This document shows, one piece after another, positions 26,950 to 35,719 of a stretch of DNA of 64,000 nt. The translations under genes and the position numbers were made by a program. The stretch lies in assembly GCA_964654695.1 (NCBI GenBank), contig CAZZKJ010000006.1, positions 1-64,000 of the forward strand, given 5' to 3'. The first letter of the stretch is position 1; each line of letters begins with the position of its first letter. The notes beneath the pieces were generated by a model. The model saw only the letters and a list, made by a program, of their open reading frames with translations. It was not told where the DNA came from and searched no databases. The DNA comes from CAZZKJ01 sp964654695. GTDB lineage: Bacteria; Krumholzibacteriota; Krumholzibacteriia; WVZY01.

Positions 26950-28245
26950 ATGAACAAGAAATCATTTCGCCGCCGTTCGATTTTTTTAATTATCGTTTCT
27001 CTTCTGGTTCCGGTGTTATTGACTGCATGCGGCGGAGGCACAAATTCTTACGATACAAATCTTCTCAAGAATCCTTCTTTTGAAAAAGCCAGGAACGGAC
27101 TACCGGAAAACTGGCGCCTGAGCAGTTTTAGCGGTATTAAAGGCGAGAAAGAAGTTGAATACGGGGTAAAATCATCTGGTGCATTTGACGGCGATAAGTA
27201 TTTCTACTTCAAGGGATCGGATAGAACAAAACGATGGTTCATTTTATCGCAGGAAGTAAAGGTCAAAGATGTGACCCACGTCCGTTTGAAAGGCGCAATG
27301 AAGCTGGATAACGTCGGCCGCTCTGAGAGCGGTTATTCCCACTGCAATTTTATTCTGGTATTTTTCGATAAGAATCACCACCGGTTCCAGGAAATGCGGC
27401 TCGCCGACAAGCGAACCCTTGTCAAAGAAGGCACGGCCGATTGGTTCGTTGAAGACAGGATTTTCCGCGTCCCCAAAAGCACGGCTTACATATCTTTCGG
27501 CGTAATTATGGGAAAAATCGGAACCGTTATGTTCGACGCGGTTTCATTGGAAGTTCCCCAGCCGCTTTCATGGAAAAAACAGTCCACTAGAAACTTCGAT
27601 TTCTATTCCATGAAGGAAAAGGATTTTCCTGAAGGTTCGACTGCTAATCAACAAAGAATGTTTGACTGGTACTGCAAGTATCTTGGGGTTTCCAGCGATG
27701 TCCGAATTTCCTACTATTTATATCCCGATTCGGCTTCGATAAAGACAATACTCAGTCTCAAGGGCTATCAATACATCAGCTGGGCGGATCGCGAGATCCA
27801 TACTTTGAATCCAAATGATGAACACGAAATCATACACTTCATACTTGATGAGTACGGCAAGCCGCCGCGCGTTATTGCCGAAGGAAGTGCGTTCTATTTA
27901 ATTTCCATGTTAGAAAAACAACCGGTGCACGATCGCGCCAGGGTGCTTTTGTTCGCCAATAAGCTCCCTCCATTGAATGTAGCTCTTAATTACGGCCAGT
28001 TTATCCGACTGGATCCCAAGGCTGCTTTAGCTGCGGGAATGTCATTTACAGGTTATATAATGGATGTATGGGGGCCTGAGAGATTTTTGGAACTCTTGAG
28101 AGTCAGCAGCGGAGCGAACAGTTATTTGACGTTCTCCAATGCTTTCGAGAAAGCATATAAAATTCCTCTGGATGAGGTAGAACAAAGATGGAAGCGTTTC
28201 CTGTTGAAAAGTCGGACAGAACAACCCGATTCCACGAGGAACTGA
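26950..28245 (+). CDS. Lipoprotein with carbohydrate-binding-like and HEIIH peptidase-like domains
   Basis: 431 residues from ATG 26950, which has GGGGGAA upstream; ATG 26908 would add 14 residues before the signal. Lipobox LTAC followed by GGG. Residues about 32-205 begin LLKNPSFEKARNGLPENWRL and form a beta-sandwich of the CBM4/9-like or discoidin-like sort. The C-terminal region carries HEIIH at 292-296 with E311 in VIAEGSAFYL, the gluzincin pattern of peptidase MA-like proteins. A zinc protease anchored at the cell surface is inferred; the catalytic role is untested. It ends 3 bases before the Nudix gene. Confidence 0.78.
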   Translation: MNKKSFRRRSIFLIIVSLLVPVLLTACGGGTNSYDTNLLKNPSFEKARNGLPENWRLSSFSGIKGEKEVEYGVKSSGAFDGDKYFYFKGSDRTKRWFILSQEVKVKDVTHVRLKGAMKLDNVGRSESGYSHCNFILVFFDKNHHRFQEMRLADKRTLVKEGTADWFVEDRIFRVPKSTAYISFGVIMGKIGTVMFDAVSLEVPQPLSWKKQSTRNFDFYSMKEKDFPEGSTANQQRMFDWYCKYLGVSSDVRISYYLYPDSASIKTILSLKGYQYISWADREIHTLNPNDEHEIIHFILDEYGKPPRVIAEGSAFYLISMLEKQPVHDRARVLLFANKLPPLNVALNYGQFIRLDPKAALAAGMSFTGYIMDVWGPERFLELLRVSSGANSYLTFSNAFEKAYKIPLDEVEQRWKRFLLKSRTEQPDSTRN

Positions 28246-28248
28246 AAT

Positions 28249-28746
28249 ATGATTCGTTTCAAATATTGCCCGTTATGTGCCGAGCCTCTCGTTCAAAAAA
28301 AACTCGATCATAAAACAAGAGGAGTATGTGAATGCTGCGGCTACGTAAATTACATCAATCCGGCTCCGGCCGCGGGGGTGATTCTAATAGAGCAGGGGGA
28401 AATCCTGCTGGTGAGAAGAAAATACGAACCAAAAAAAAATATGTGGTCTTTACCGGCCGGGTTCCTGGAGACGGACGAGGATATAACAGAGTGCGCGGTG
28501 AGGGAAATGAAAGAGGAAACAAATCTCAATGTTACGCTCAATAAGCTTTTTAATGTTTATTCGGCCTTTGATGATCCCCGCACTTCCGCCCTGCTGGTCC
28601 TGTTCACCGCGAGCCGCGTGCGGGGCGAATTGAAATGCGGAGATGATGCAGCGGAAGCAAGGTTCTTTCCCCTGAACGGGCTTCCTGGTGAAATGGCGTT
28701 CAAAGCGCATAAGGTTGCTCTCGAGGAAGTTATTAATTCATTATAA
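28249..28746 (+). CDS. Nudix hydrolase with N-terminal zinc ribbon
   Basis: 165 residues. A zinc ribbon opens the protein (CPLC at 7-10 and CECC near 27-30), as in NADH pyrophosphatase NudC and related Nudix enzymes. The Nudix box GFLETDEDITECAVREMKEETNL (about 71-93) fits GX5EX7REUXEE with the usual final Gly replaced by Thr. It should cleave a nucleoside diphosphate linked to another group; the SQPWPFPxS motif of NudC is absent, so NADH is not a safe guess. Follows the lipoprotein gene by 3 bases; convergent with the cyclophilin gene. Confidence 0.88.
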   Translation: MIRFKYCPLCAEPLVQKKLDHKTRGVCECCGYVNYINPAPAAGVILIEQGEILLVRRKYEPKKNMWSLPAGFLETDEDITECAVREMKEETNLNVTLNKLFNVYSAFDDPRTSALLVLFTASRVRGELKCGDDAAEARFFPLNGLPGEMAFKAHKVALEEVINSL

Positions 28747-28838
28747 TAAGCAAGCGATACCGAGAAGATCTGTTTTCTTTCGTCCCGCAGTTCCCTGTCA
28801 TTCTTTTGAAGAACGGGCGCTGCGTTCAGGTCTCGGTT

Positions 28839-30821
28839 TTATCTCCGGTCGGCGCTTACGGTAAAGGTGTCTCCCTGATCGATCTTATCGACTACGTCCA
28901 TTCCTTTTGTCACCCTGCCGAAAATGGTATAACGTCCATCGAGATGACGCTGGGACGATAGGGTTATGAAAAATTGGGAACCTCCCGTGTCCTTGCCGTC
29001 ATGAGCTATGCCCACGTATCCCCTCTCGTAGGTATGGCGGTTGAATTCGGAACGAATATAATATCCTGCGTCCCCCCAACCGTCCCCCCGCGGACAGCCT
29101 CCTTGAATAACGAAATTGGGCACTACGCGGTGAAAATTATGCCCGGCCTTATAGAAGCTGCCGGAGAGCTTGATAAAATTTGCAACTGTTTGGATGGCGT
29201 CATCTCCAAAAAGTTCGAGTTCGATGTCTCCCCGTGCGGTGTGAATAACGGCATATTTTTTGCCGAGAGGAAGCTCGAGATCGAGTTTTCTGGAGGGATT
29301 GAAGTCTCGTTCGTAATAATAAGCATCGGGTTTTAAAGTTATATCTTTCACTCCGATTTCCGACAGCAGTTCCGCTGCGCGCACGCGTATGCGTTTGTCT
29401 GAGTCTTCCAACGCGTTAAGAGCCAATTTTTCCGCCTGCACGGCTTGAAATTTCTTCAGAACATTGAGTACTGCTAATCGAATATTACCTTCGTTGCGGC
29501 TGCTTCTTTTTCGATAGATTTCGATGAGCTGTGGAATCGATTGCTTTGATTCTATGGTGCCGATAGCCTCCACGGCTTCAACTGCAACAACCCAGTCTGC
29601 CGACGATGCGATATTGGCGAAAAATCCACCCATGCCGGTATCATTAAATACGGCCAGACCCCGCACCGCTGCGGCCTGCATCAGAGGATCTTTGTTGCTT
29701 CGGGCAATATCCATCAAGAATGGTCGTTTTTTCCCGATCCCCGCCGCGCCGAAGCCTTCCATGGCGGCGGCTCTGACCGCCCGGTCCCCGTCTTCGAGGG
29801 ACATCAGAAGGTACATTTGTGCATCTTTCTTGAGAATGACGGCCAGAGATGATATTGCTTGCGTTCGTACCCCCGGACTTTCGTCGGAAAGAGCTTTGAT
29901 AAGAAATTCTTCCGCACTCCTGCTTTTGATTTTGCCAAGAGCGGCCGCGGCCTCGCGCCGGGCATGAAAGGATGCGTGTTCCGTTGCAAGTTTTCCAAGA
30001 GATTTTGCAGCCTTGCCATCGCGTAATTCTCCCAGAGCCCTTGCGGCATTAACGACAACGCGCAAATCATCATCTTTAAGAAGCGCTCTTAAATCATTTA
30101 CTGCGGAGCCCGCTTTTTGTTTGCCCAAAGCACGCGCGGCAAAAGCTCTCACTGTAGAATCCCTATGTTTCAGGAAAGGAAGCACCGCGTTGATAACCCG
30201 GTCGGATTTTATTTTCTCCAAAGCGTAAATAACTTTATACACAACCCGCGGGTCCTGGTCGTGAATGGCAATTAGCAGCGAAGAAACGGCAGCAGGATCG
30301 GAGGTCCTTGCAAGAGCCAGGGCGGCGCTTCTTCTTATCCCGGATTGAAAATCCTGCAGCATAATTTTAAGAGCATCTACCGCTTCAGAACCTCCAATTT
30401 TCCCCAGTGCTTCCGCTATTCTCATCGTTCTTCGAACCGAACCTTTTTTCCGCAGTTGTAGAAGAGCGCCTACGACCGAACTGTCGCCAAACTGTCCAAG
30501 GGCAAAAATGGCTTCCTCGACAACCCTTCCGTCAGGATCCTTGAGCATTTTGACCAGGTAATGCTCATTTGAGGAGTTCTGAATCCTGCCTATGACTTCC
30601 ACCGCGCGAAGCCTAATAAGAGGATCGGAAGATTTCAGGTAGGAAAAAAGCCTGCCTTTTCCAGTAACTCTTCCGTCTTCCCAGAGAGCCAGCAGTTTCA
30701 GACTATCTCTTCCGCTTTTTCTTTCAAGCAGCCTTTCGTAAATGCTGCTTGATCGGGTTTGAGTCAACGCTGACAGCGCAGCCAGGATCATGATGAAAAC
30801 AAGAAGAGAAAATTTCCTCAT
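28839..30821 (-). CDS. Secreted HEAT-repeat protein with cyclophilin domain
   Basis: 660 residues with a signal peptide (MRKFSLLVFIMILAALSALT). Residues about 50-480 are at least a dozen HEAT/PBS-lyase-type repeats of about 31 residues (pattern DPxVRxxAAxALGxIG). Residues about 500-655 are a cyclophilin peptidyl-prolyl isomerase with the FHRVVPNFVIQGG active-site segment (the catalytic arginine is present) and GSQFFITLS. Such a fusion could be a periplasmic chaperone whose repeats hold the client. AGGAGG precedes the ATG on the minus strand. Nothing is coupled to it. Confidence 0.9.
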   Translation of the reverse strand: MRKFSLLVFIMILAALSALTQTRSSSIYERLLERKSGRDSLKLLALWEDGRVTGKGRLFSYLKSSDPLIRLRAVEVIGRIQNSSNEHYLVKMLKDPDGRVVEEAIFALGQFGDSSVVGALLQLRKKGSVRRTMRIAEALGKIGGSEAVDALKIMLQDFQSGIRRSAALALARTSDPAAVSSLLIAIHDQDPRVVYKVIYALEKIKSDRVINAVLPFLKHRDSTVRAFAARALGKQKAGSAVNDLRALLKDDDLRVVVNAARALGELRDGKAAKSLGKLATEHASFHARREAAAALGKIKSRSAEEFLIKALSDESPGVRTQAISSLAVILKKDAQMYLLMSLEDGDRAVRAAAMEGFGAAGIGKKRPFLMDIARSNKDPLMQAAAVRGLAVFNDTGMGGFFANIASSADWVVAVEAVEAIGTIESKQSIPQLIEIYRKRSSRNEGNIRLAVLNVLKKFQAVQAEKLALNALEDSDKRIRVRAAELLSEIGVKDITLKPDAYYYERDFNPSRKLDLELPLGKKYAVIHTARGDIELELFGDDAIQTVANFIKLSGSFYKAGHNFHRVVPNFVIQGGCPRGDGWGDAGYYIRSEFNRHTYERGYVGIAHDGKDTGGSQFFITLSSQRHLDGRYTIFGRVTKGMDVVDKIDQGDTFTVSADRR

Positions 30822-30956
30822 ATCGTGCTCCTCCTATGCCGCTAATTTTTTAATGGTTATAAATGTATAAACGCCGACGGACAGCGCCGGATAGAATTGA
30901 TCGATCACCGCTCACGGCGAAACTATTTCACCCCTTCTTCGACGTGTCAAGGCGTA

Positions 30957-30985
30957 TTGACATGCCTGCCGGCCTGTGATACGTT
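30957..30985 (+). promoter_or_regulatory. Sigma-70 promoter of asd
   Basis: Perfect TTGACA at 30957-30962, 17-base spacer ending in TGA, then TACGTT at 30980-30985, so the -10 is extended by TGn. Predicted start near 30992, about 66 bases before the asd ATG. Confidence 0.55.
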
Positions 30986-31057
30986 GCGCTCCAGAAGCGG
31001 CTCTAAACCGCAGACTGTAATTCCCGCTGTGAACCTCACTCAGGACGGTCCGCATCC

Positions 31058-32080
31058 ATGATCAAGTCATCCGGTAAATCCATAGCCCTGATCGGCGCGA
31101 CCGGACTCGTAGGCCGGACCTTCATCGAAGTCATGGAGGAACGCAAGTTTTCAGCCGGCAATTTTATCCCGGCGGCTACCGATGCCTCCGTCGGCAGGGA
31201 AATCAAAGCTTTCGGCGGCCTGCATACGGTAAGGAGCATGGATGAAGTGGATTTCTCAGGAGCGGATTATGCCTTCTTCACAGCCGGCCGTACGGTAAGC
31301 TGCAATTATATTCCCCATGCTCTTGAGTGCGGATGTCGCGTTATAGATAATACAACCGCTTTTCGAATGAGCCGGGATGTTCCGCTGATTGTGCCGGAGA
31401 TAAACGGACGATTGGTCACGGGCGAAATCATGCTGGCTGCAAGCCCGAACTGTACGACCATTATTCTGTCGATTGCTCTGGCGGCGCTGCAGAGGCTTGC
31501 TTCTATCGAACGTGTTGTTCTCACCTCTTTTCAATCGGTGTCGGGAGCCGGCAGGGAAGCCCTCGAGGAACTGGACAACCAAACCAAAGCTTACAATGAA
31601 AACAGACCTATGGAGAACAAGGTTTATGGGAAAACTATAGCGTTCAACTGTATCCCCGAGATCGGAGATTTCGAACCCGGCGCATACTCTGGAGAAGAAG
31701 AGAAAATAATTACTGAAAGCAGAAAGATCCTTGGATCTCCGAATCTAAACGTAATACCCACAGCCGTGCGCGTGCCGGTGCATGTCGGCCATGCGATAAG
31801 TGTTTTCGTGGAATTCGAGCGCGAGATTTCAATGATTGAATGCATAAAAGTTTTCAAGGATTTTCCCGGAATCGATTATGATGATGGCGTGCCTACCCAG
31901 CTCGATGCTGCAGGCCGAGATGGAATCCTGGTGGGAAGACTGCGTCGGGACCGAGAGCGAAAAAACGCCTTCTCTTTATGGGTCGTGGGCGACAATTTGA
32001 GAAAAGGCGCCGCTACCAACAGCGTTCAGATAGCTGAATTGATGCTCGCACGCGAAAAGGAATCGCAGAAAGCGGAATGA
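31058..32080 (+). CDS. asd: Aspartate-semialdehyde dehydrogenase
   Basis: 340 residues, NADPH-dependent reduction of aspartyl phosphate to the semialdehyde, the branch point to lysine/diaminopimelate, threonine and methionine. N-terminal Rossmann motif IGATGLVGRTFIEVMEE; catalytic cysteine C132 in AASPNCTTIIL; active-site histidine region RVPVHVGHAISVFVE near 246. Length is usual for the family. The N-terminal methionine at 31058 sits 12 bases after AGGA, a long but workable spacing. The transporter gene that follows starts within 50 bases. Confidence 0.95.
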   Translation: MIKSSGKSIALIGATGLVGRTFIEVMEERKFSAGNFIPAATDASVGREIKAFGGLHTVRSMDEVDFSGADYAFFTAGRTVSCNYIPHALECGCRVIDNTTAFRMSRDVPLIVPEINGRLVTGEIMLAASPNCTTIILSIALAALQRLASIERVVLTSFQSVSGAGREALEELDNQTKAYNENRPMENKVYGKTIAFNCIPEIGDFEPGAYSGEEEKIITESRKILGSPNLNVIPTAVRVPVHVGHAISVFVEFEREISMIECIKVFKDFPGIDYDDGVPTQLDAAGRDGILVGRLRRDRERKNAFSLWVVGDNLRKGAATNSVQIAELMLAREKESQKAE

Positions 32081-32128
32081 AGAAGTTTCTTGAGAGCGGT
32101 AAACGCGAAAAAAACACACGGTGTCTCA

Positions 32129-32842
32129 ATGTTCGATCCCAGGCTGAAAATAATTGGTTTCCTTGCGTTGATCATCAACACACTGATCATCGAAGAACCC
32201 TTGCCCCTCGCGCTTCTGTTGATATACATACTGGCCCTGCACGTGTCCTCCCATTTGGATAGATCCCTGCTCGTACGTTCCGCCTGGAGGATAAGCCCTT
32301 TCGTGGCCCTTGTATTTACGATCAATCTGTTGTTCTCTCGCGGTGACGGTTCCCCGGAACTAACATCCGCGGTTAAAGCGGGAATTTTCTACAGCTTGAG
32401 AATGCTAGTGCTTTTATATTCTGCGGTAGTTTTTGCGAACTCGACTAAACCAGAAGAATTCGCAGGAGGTTTGGCTGGGATCTTCAGACCCCTGTCGAGA
32501 TCAGCATCGTCCAGGCTGGCTCTTTATGGGTTCATAGCCTTCGGGGCGGTTCCAATTTTTTCCCGCGAAATTAAAAGAATACGTACCGCTCAGAGGTTTA
32601 GAGGTGGTGGGCTGAGGGGCGGGATTCGGGCTAAGCTGCGCGGTGTCCCTTCGCTTCTCATTCCATTGATTTTATCCGCAGTTCATAAGTCCGCCCGCCT
32701 GAGCACCGCCGTCGAAATACGCGGCCTGGAAAACAACATCGGGAAAATCATCGATCTGGATCGACCGGCCTCGAGTGATTATGTTTGGATTACGATCTTG
32801 ATAGTACTGCTGATATTCGCCCATTCCGGTCTCCAAGGGTAA
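32129..32842 (+). CDS. ecfT: Energy-coupling factor transporter transmembrane protein
   Basis: 237 residues from the ATG at 32129 (MFDPRLKIIGFLALI, the usual start just before the DPRxK motif); TTG 32090 would add 13 residues. Four to five membrane helices and the EcfT/CbiQ signature region with two Ala-Arg-Gly-type coupling motifs (TAQRFRGGG and STAVEIRGLE near 205) that touch the ATPases. EcfT links vitamin- or metal-binding S components to EcfA ATPases. No EcfA or S component is in the window, so it probably pairs with proteins encoded elsewhere. Confidence 0.82.
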   Translation: MFDPRLKIIGFLALIINTLIIEEPLPLALLLIYILALHVSSHLDRSLLVRSAWRISPFVALVFTINLLFSRGDGSPELTSAVKAGIFYSLRMLVLLYSAVVFANSTKPEEFAGGLAGIFRPLSRSASSRLALYGFIAFGAVPIFSREIKRIRTAQRFRGGGLRGGIRAKLRGVPSLLIPLILSAVHKSARLSTAVEIRGLENNIGKIIDLDRPASSDYVWITILIVLLIFAHSGLQG

Positions 32843-32918
32843 CCGGTTTCTAAAAAGCAGGATGATTATGAATCGAGCGGCCGGGATTCTAACGGATATG
32901 TGCGGAGGGTGCTGATTA

Positions 32919-33659
32919 ATGCGCGAAAAGAAATTTAAAATCATGATCGAATACGACGGTACGGATTATTGCGGCTGGCAGAAACAGCCCAACGCCCGAA
33001 CCGTTCAAGGAATCATTGAAAAAGCGCTGTCGAACATTACCGGCAAATATTCCCCGGTTCATGGTGCAGGCAGGACGGACGCCGGGGTGCACGCTTCGGC
33101 GCAGACGGCTCATTTCGAATGCCGAACAAGGCTCGGGGCCGTTGATATCATGGCGGCGCTTGCGGGCAATCTTCCGCCGGACATAGCCGTCACGAAATGC
33201 AACGAAGCGCCGGCCGGCTTTCATGCGCGTTTCAGCGCTCTCAGCAGGAGATATGTCTATTATACGAAAATACGACCGACAGCTTTATGGAGACGCTATT
33301 TTCATGTCTTACACTTCGAGCCCGATCTGCAGGCCATGCGGACGGCCGCACGGGAGATGATCGGGCGTAGGGATTTCAAGAGCTTTGCGGCATCGGGAAA
33401 AGCAGGTTTATCCACGATATGTGATATGACCGGTTTGGATATTATACGTGAGGGATCTGTTATTTATTTTCAAATCGAGTCCGACCGTTTCCTGAGGAAA
33501 ATGGTGCGCACAATCGTAGGAACGCTTCTCGAAATCGGAAAAGACAAATACCCGCCGGAACTAATAGAGGATATCCTGAATAAAAGAAATAGGGAAGCCG
33601 CAGGACCGGCCCTTCCGCCGAATGGATTGTTTCTCACAGGAGTTACGTATAAAAAATGA
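32919..33659 (+). CDS. truA: tRNA pseudouridine(38-40) synthase
   Basis: 246 residues, isomerises uridines 38-40 in the anticodon arm. Catalytic aspartate lies in GAGRTDAGVHASAQ near residue 52. YDGTDYCGWQKQPNARTVQGIIE at the N-terminus and FLRKMVRTIVGTLLEIG near 190 are family signatures. Length normal. It starts 76 bases after ecfT; truA next to ecfT is a known arrangement in Gram-positive ribosomal-protein operons (ecfA-ecfA-ecfT-truA), so this pair may be a remnant that has lost the ATPase genes. Confidence 0.95.
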   Translation: MREKKFKIMIEYDGTDYCGWQKQPNARTVQGIIEKALSNITGKYSPVHGAGRTDAGVHASAQTAHFECRTRLGAVDIMAALAGNLPPDIAVTKCNEAPAGFHARFSALSRRYVYYTKIRPTALWRRYFHVLHFEPDLQAMRTAAREMIGRRDFKSFAASGKAGLSTICDMTGLDIIREGSVIYFQIESDRFLRKMVRTIVGTLLEIGKDKYPPELIEDILNKRNREAAGPALPPNGLFLTGVTYKK

Positions 33660-33782
33660 ATTGCCTTTGAGTGCTCCGGCCGTTTGTGTATTATCAAAGT
33701 TCCATTGATTTTGACTTCGATTGCTTTTGCTGGCTGATTCGAGCCACACGGTGCCATTTAATACACCGAAGAAAGGAGAAAA

Positions 33783-34430
33783 ATGAAGTTTTTTCTTGAT
33801 ACTGCCAATATTTCTGAAATCGAGGAAGTCGCATCGCTGGGAATTCTTGACGGTGTGACCACAAACCCCACCCTGCTCTCTCGCGAAGAAGGAGAATACA
33901 GGAATATTCTGAAGAAAATCTGCGAAGTTGTCCAGGGGCCGGTGAGTGCGGAAGTGGTTTGTGATAACGCCGGGGAAATGGTGGCCCAGGCCCGGAAGTT
34001 GGTGTGTATCAATGAACATATAGTGGTTAAAATTCCGATGGTAGCGGAAGGACTCAAAGCAGTTAAGGTATTGAGTACTGAAGATATCAAGACCAATGTT
34101 ACCCTGTGTTTCAGCGCAAACCAGGCCCTTTTGGCGGCCAAGGCGGGGGCCAATTACATCAGTCCGTTTATCGGCCGCCTGGATGATATCGGACATAACG
34201 GCATGGAAATAGTAGCCGATATCATCGAAATATACGATAACTATGCATTTTCAACAGAAGTCCTGGTAGCCAGCGTTCGCCACTGCCAGCATGTTGTGGA
34301 AGCTGCCAGGATAGGGGCCGACGTGATAACCATCCCGCATAAGGTCATGATGCAGATGATCAAGCATCCGCTTACGGATATCGGCCTGCAAAATTTCAAC
34401 GAGGACTGGCAGAAGGTTAAAGGCAAATAA
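33783..34430 (+). CDS. tal: Transaldolase, short (TalC-type) family
   Basis: 215 residues, class I aldolase fold. Schiff-base lysine expected in VVKIPMVAEGLKAVKVL near residue 84; KTNVTLCFSANQALLAAKAGANYISPFIGRLDD matches the short bacterial transaldolases (B. subtilis type) better than fructose-6-phosphate aldolase FsaA. Transfers a dihydroxyacetone unit in the non-oxidative pentose phosphate pathway, which here would feed ribose 5-phosphate to the purine genes and arabinose 5-phosphate to Kdo. AAAGGAG precedes the ATG. Single gene between truA and htrA. Confidence 0.92.
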   Translation: MKFFLDTANISEIEEVASLGILDGVTTNPTLLSREEGEYRNILKKICEVVQGPVSAEVVCDNAGEMVAQARKLVCINEHIVVKIPMVAEGLKAVKVLSTEDIKTNVTLCFSANQALLAAKAGANYISPFIGRLDDIGHNGMEIVADIIEIYDNYAFSTEVLVASVRHCQHVVEAARIGADVITIPHKVMMQMIKHPLTDIGLQNFNEDWQKVKGK

Positions 34431-34444
34431 CACGCTATTGACTC

Positions 34445-34462
34445 CGGCGGGAATGTCCGCCG
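34445..34462. repeat. Small inverted repeat after transaldolase gene
   Basis: CGGCGG-GAATGT-CCGCCG, six-base perfect arms. There is no T-run on either strand, so it is not a classical terminator; it lies 30 bases before the htrA start. Confidence 0.3.
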
Positions 34463-34490
34463 CAGCCGCGGAAAAAAGGGAATCGAACAA

Positions 34491-35693
34491 GTGACGCAAT
34501 TGGATGGATACGGCAGCAAGAACCGAACTCAGGTGCTCCCTTATGTGCTTGGAGCCCTGCTGGGGTTGTCGGCGGGGATGGCGGTAATAGCTGCGGTCTT
34601 TTTTTTCAAAGCTCCCGCCAGAACGGCGGCGAACTCGATAATGTCCGGCAGCGCCACGCACACATCGATTGATGATTCCCGCAGAAATGCCATTGTTGCC
34701 GCTACCGAAAGAGTAGCCCCCGCAGTCATAAGCATCACCACAACCAGGACTGAAATAGTCAGGAGAAGTCCCTTCTTCTCTCCTTTCAACAAGGACTGGT
34801 TCGACCGCTACTTCGGTAGTTTCAAAAAGAAGTACGCAGCTTTCGGTTCTGGTGTAATCCTGAATAAAGACGGGTATATACTGACCAACGAACATGTGGT
34901 TCATAACGCGGATAAAATCACTGTTACCCTGTCTTCGGGAACAACGCTGGAAGGCAGTCTGGTCGGAGGCGCCCGGGAATACGACCTGGCTCTTATAAAA
35001 GTAGAATCTCATGACCTTCCATTCGCTCCTTTGGGTGATTCCGATGATCTTCTAGTCGGCGAATGGGTGGTGGCGATAGGCAATCCTTTCGGACAATTGT
35101 TGAGCGATACCCAGCCGACCGTAACTGTCGGTGTAATAAGCGCAAGGGATCGGGATGTCAAAAGCGATTCACAGAGCAGCCAGATTTACAAAGGCATGAT
35201 TCAAACCGATGCAGCTATTAACCCTGGAAACAGCGGTGGGCCGCTGATAAACTCCAGGGGCGAGGTGATAGGAATCAACACTTTCATATTCAGCACCGGA
35301 AACGGCGGCAACCTGGGAATGGGTTTCGCGATTCCCATCAACCGCGGCAAGTGGGTTTTGGACGAGCTGCTGACTTACGGCAGGGTCAGGGATATTTGGA
35401 CTGGAATCAGGGTAGCGCGAATCACGCCGGAAATCGCTTTGGCGCTAAACTTGAAAACATCCCAGGGCCTTCTGATAAACCAGGTAGAAGAGAGCAGTCC
35501 GGCTGGTAAGGCCGGATTGAAACCGGGGGATTTGATTCTGGTCATTAATGACAAAAGGGTAAACAGCGTCCGCGAAGCGAACCGCATTATTTTTGGTTCG
35601 CGGGTCGGTGATGAGCTAAAATTAGAAATATCAAGAAAGAATAAGCGCAAAAAGATTAATTTGACTCTGGAAGAACGGCCGAGCGATATTTAA
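34491..35693 (+). CDS. HtrA/Deg family periplasmic serine protease with one PDZ domain
   Basis: 400 residues. An N-terminal membrane anchor (VLGALLGLSAGMAVIAAVFFF, about 17-37) is followed by a trypsin-like domain with catalytic H135 (TNEHVVHNAD), D165 (EYDLALIKVE) and S248 (NPGNSGGPL), then a single PDZ domain (about 305-395). One PDZ and a membrane anchor match DegS-like or HtrA-like quality control proteases rather than DegP. It degrades or senses misfolded envelope proteins. Start is GTG at 34491. Confidence 0.93.
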   Translation: MTQLDGYGSKNRTQVLPYVLGALLGLSAGMAVIAAVFFFKAPARTAANSIMSGSATHTSIDDSRRNAIVAATERVAPAVISITTTRTEIVRRSPFFSPFNKDWFDRYFGSFKKKYAAFGSGVILNKDGYILTNEHVVHNADKITVTLSSGTTLEGSLVGGAREYDLALIKVESHDLPFAPLGDSDDLLVGEWVVAIGNPFGQLLSDTQPTVTVGVISARDRDVKSDSQSSQIYKGMIQTDAAINPGNSGGPLINSRGEVIGINTFIFSTGNGGNLGMGFAIPINRGKWVLDELLTYGRVRDIWTGIRVARITPEIALALNLKTSQGLLINQVEESSPAGKAGLKPGDLILVINDKRVNSVREANRIIFGSRVGDELKLEISRKNKRKKINLTLEERPSDI

Positions 35694-35719
35694 GCTCCCC
35701 GGATCGAAAGGCAAATCCG

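Noticed and set aside
28759..28838. Long-range pairing ACCGAGA/TCTCGGT as a bidirectional terminator between convergent genes
   Set aside because: The loop is over 60 bases and no stable short hairpin is present.
30822..30842. Minus-strand GG-N10-GC pair before the HEAT-cyclophilin gene
   Set aside because: It overlaps the AGGAGG ribosome site and lacks the TTGC core.
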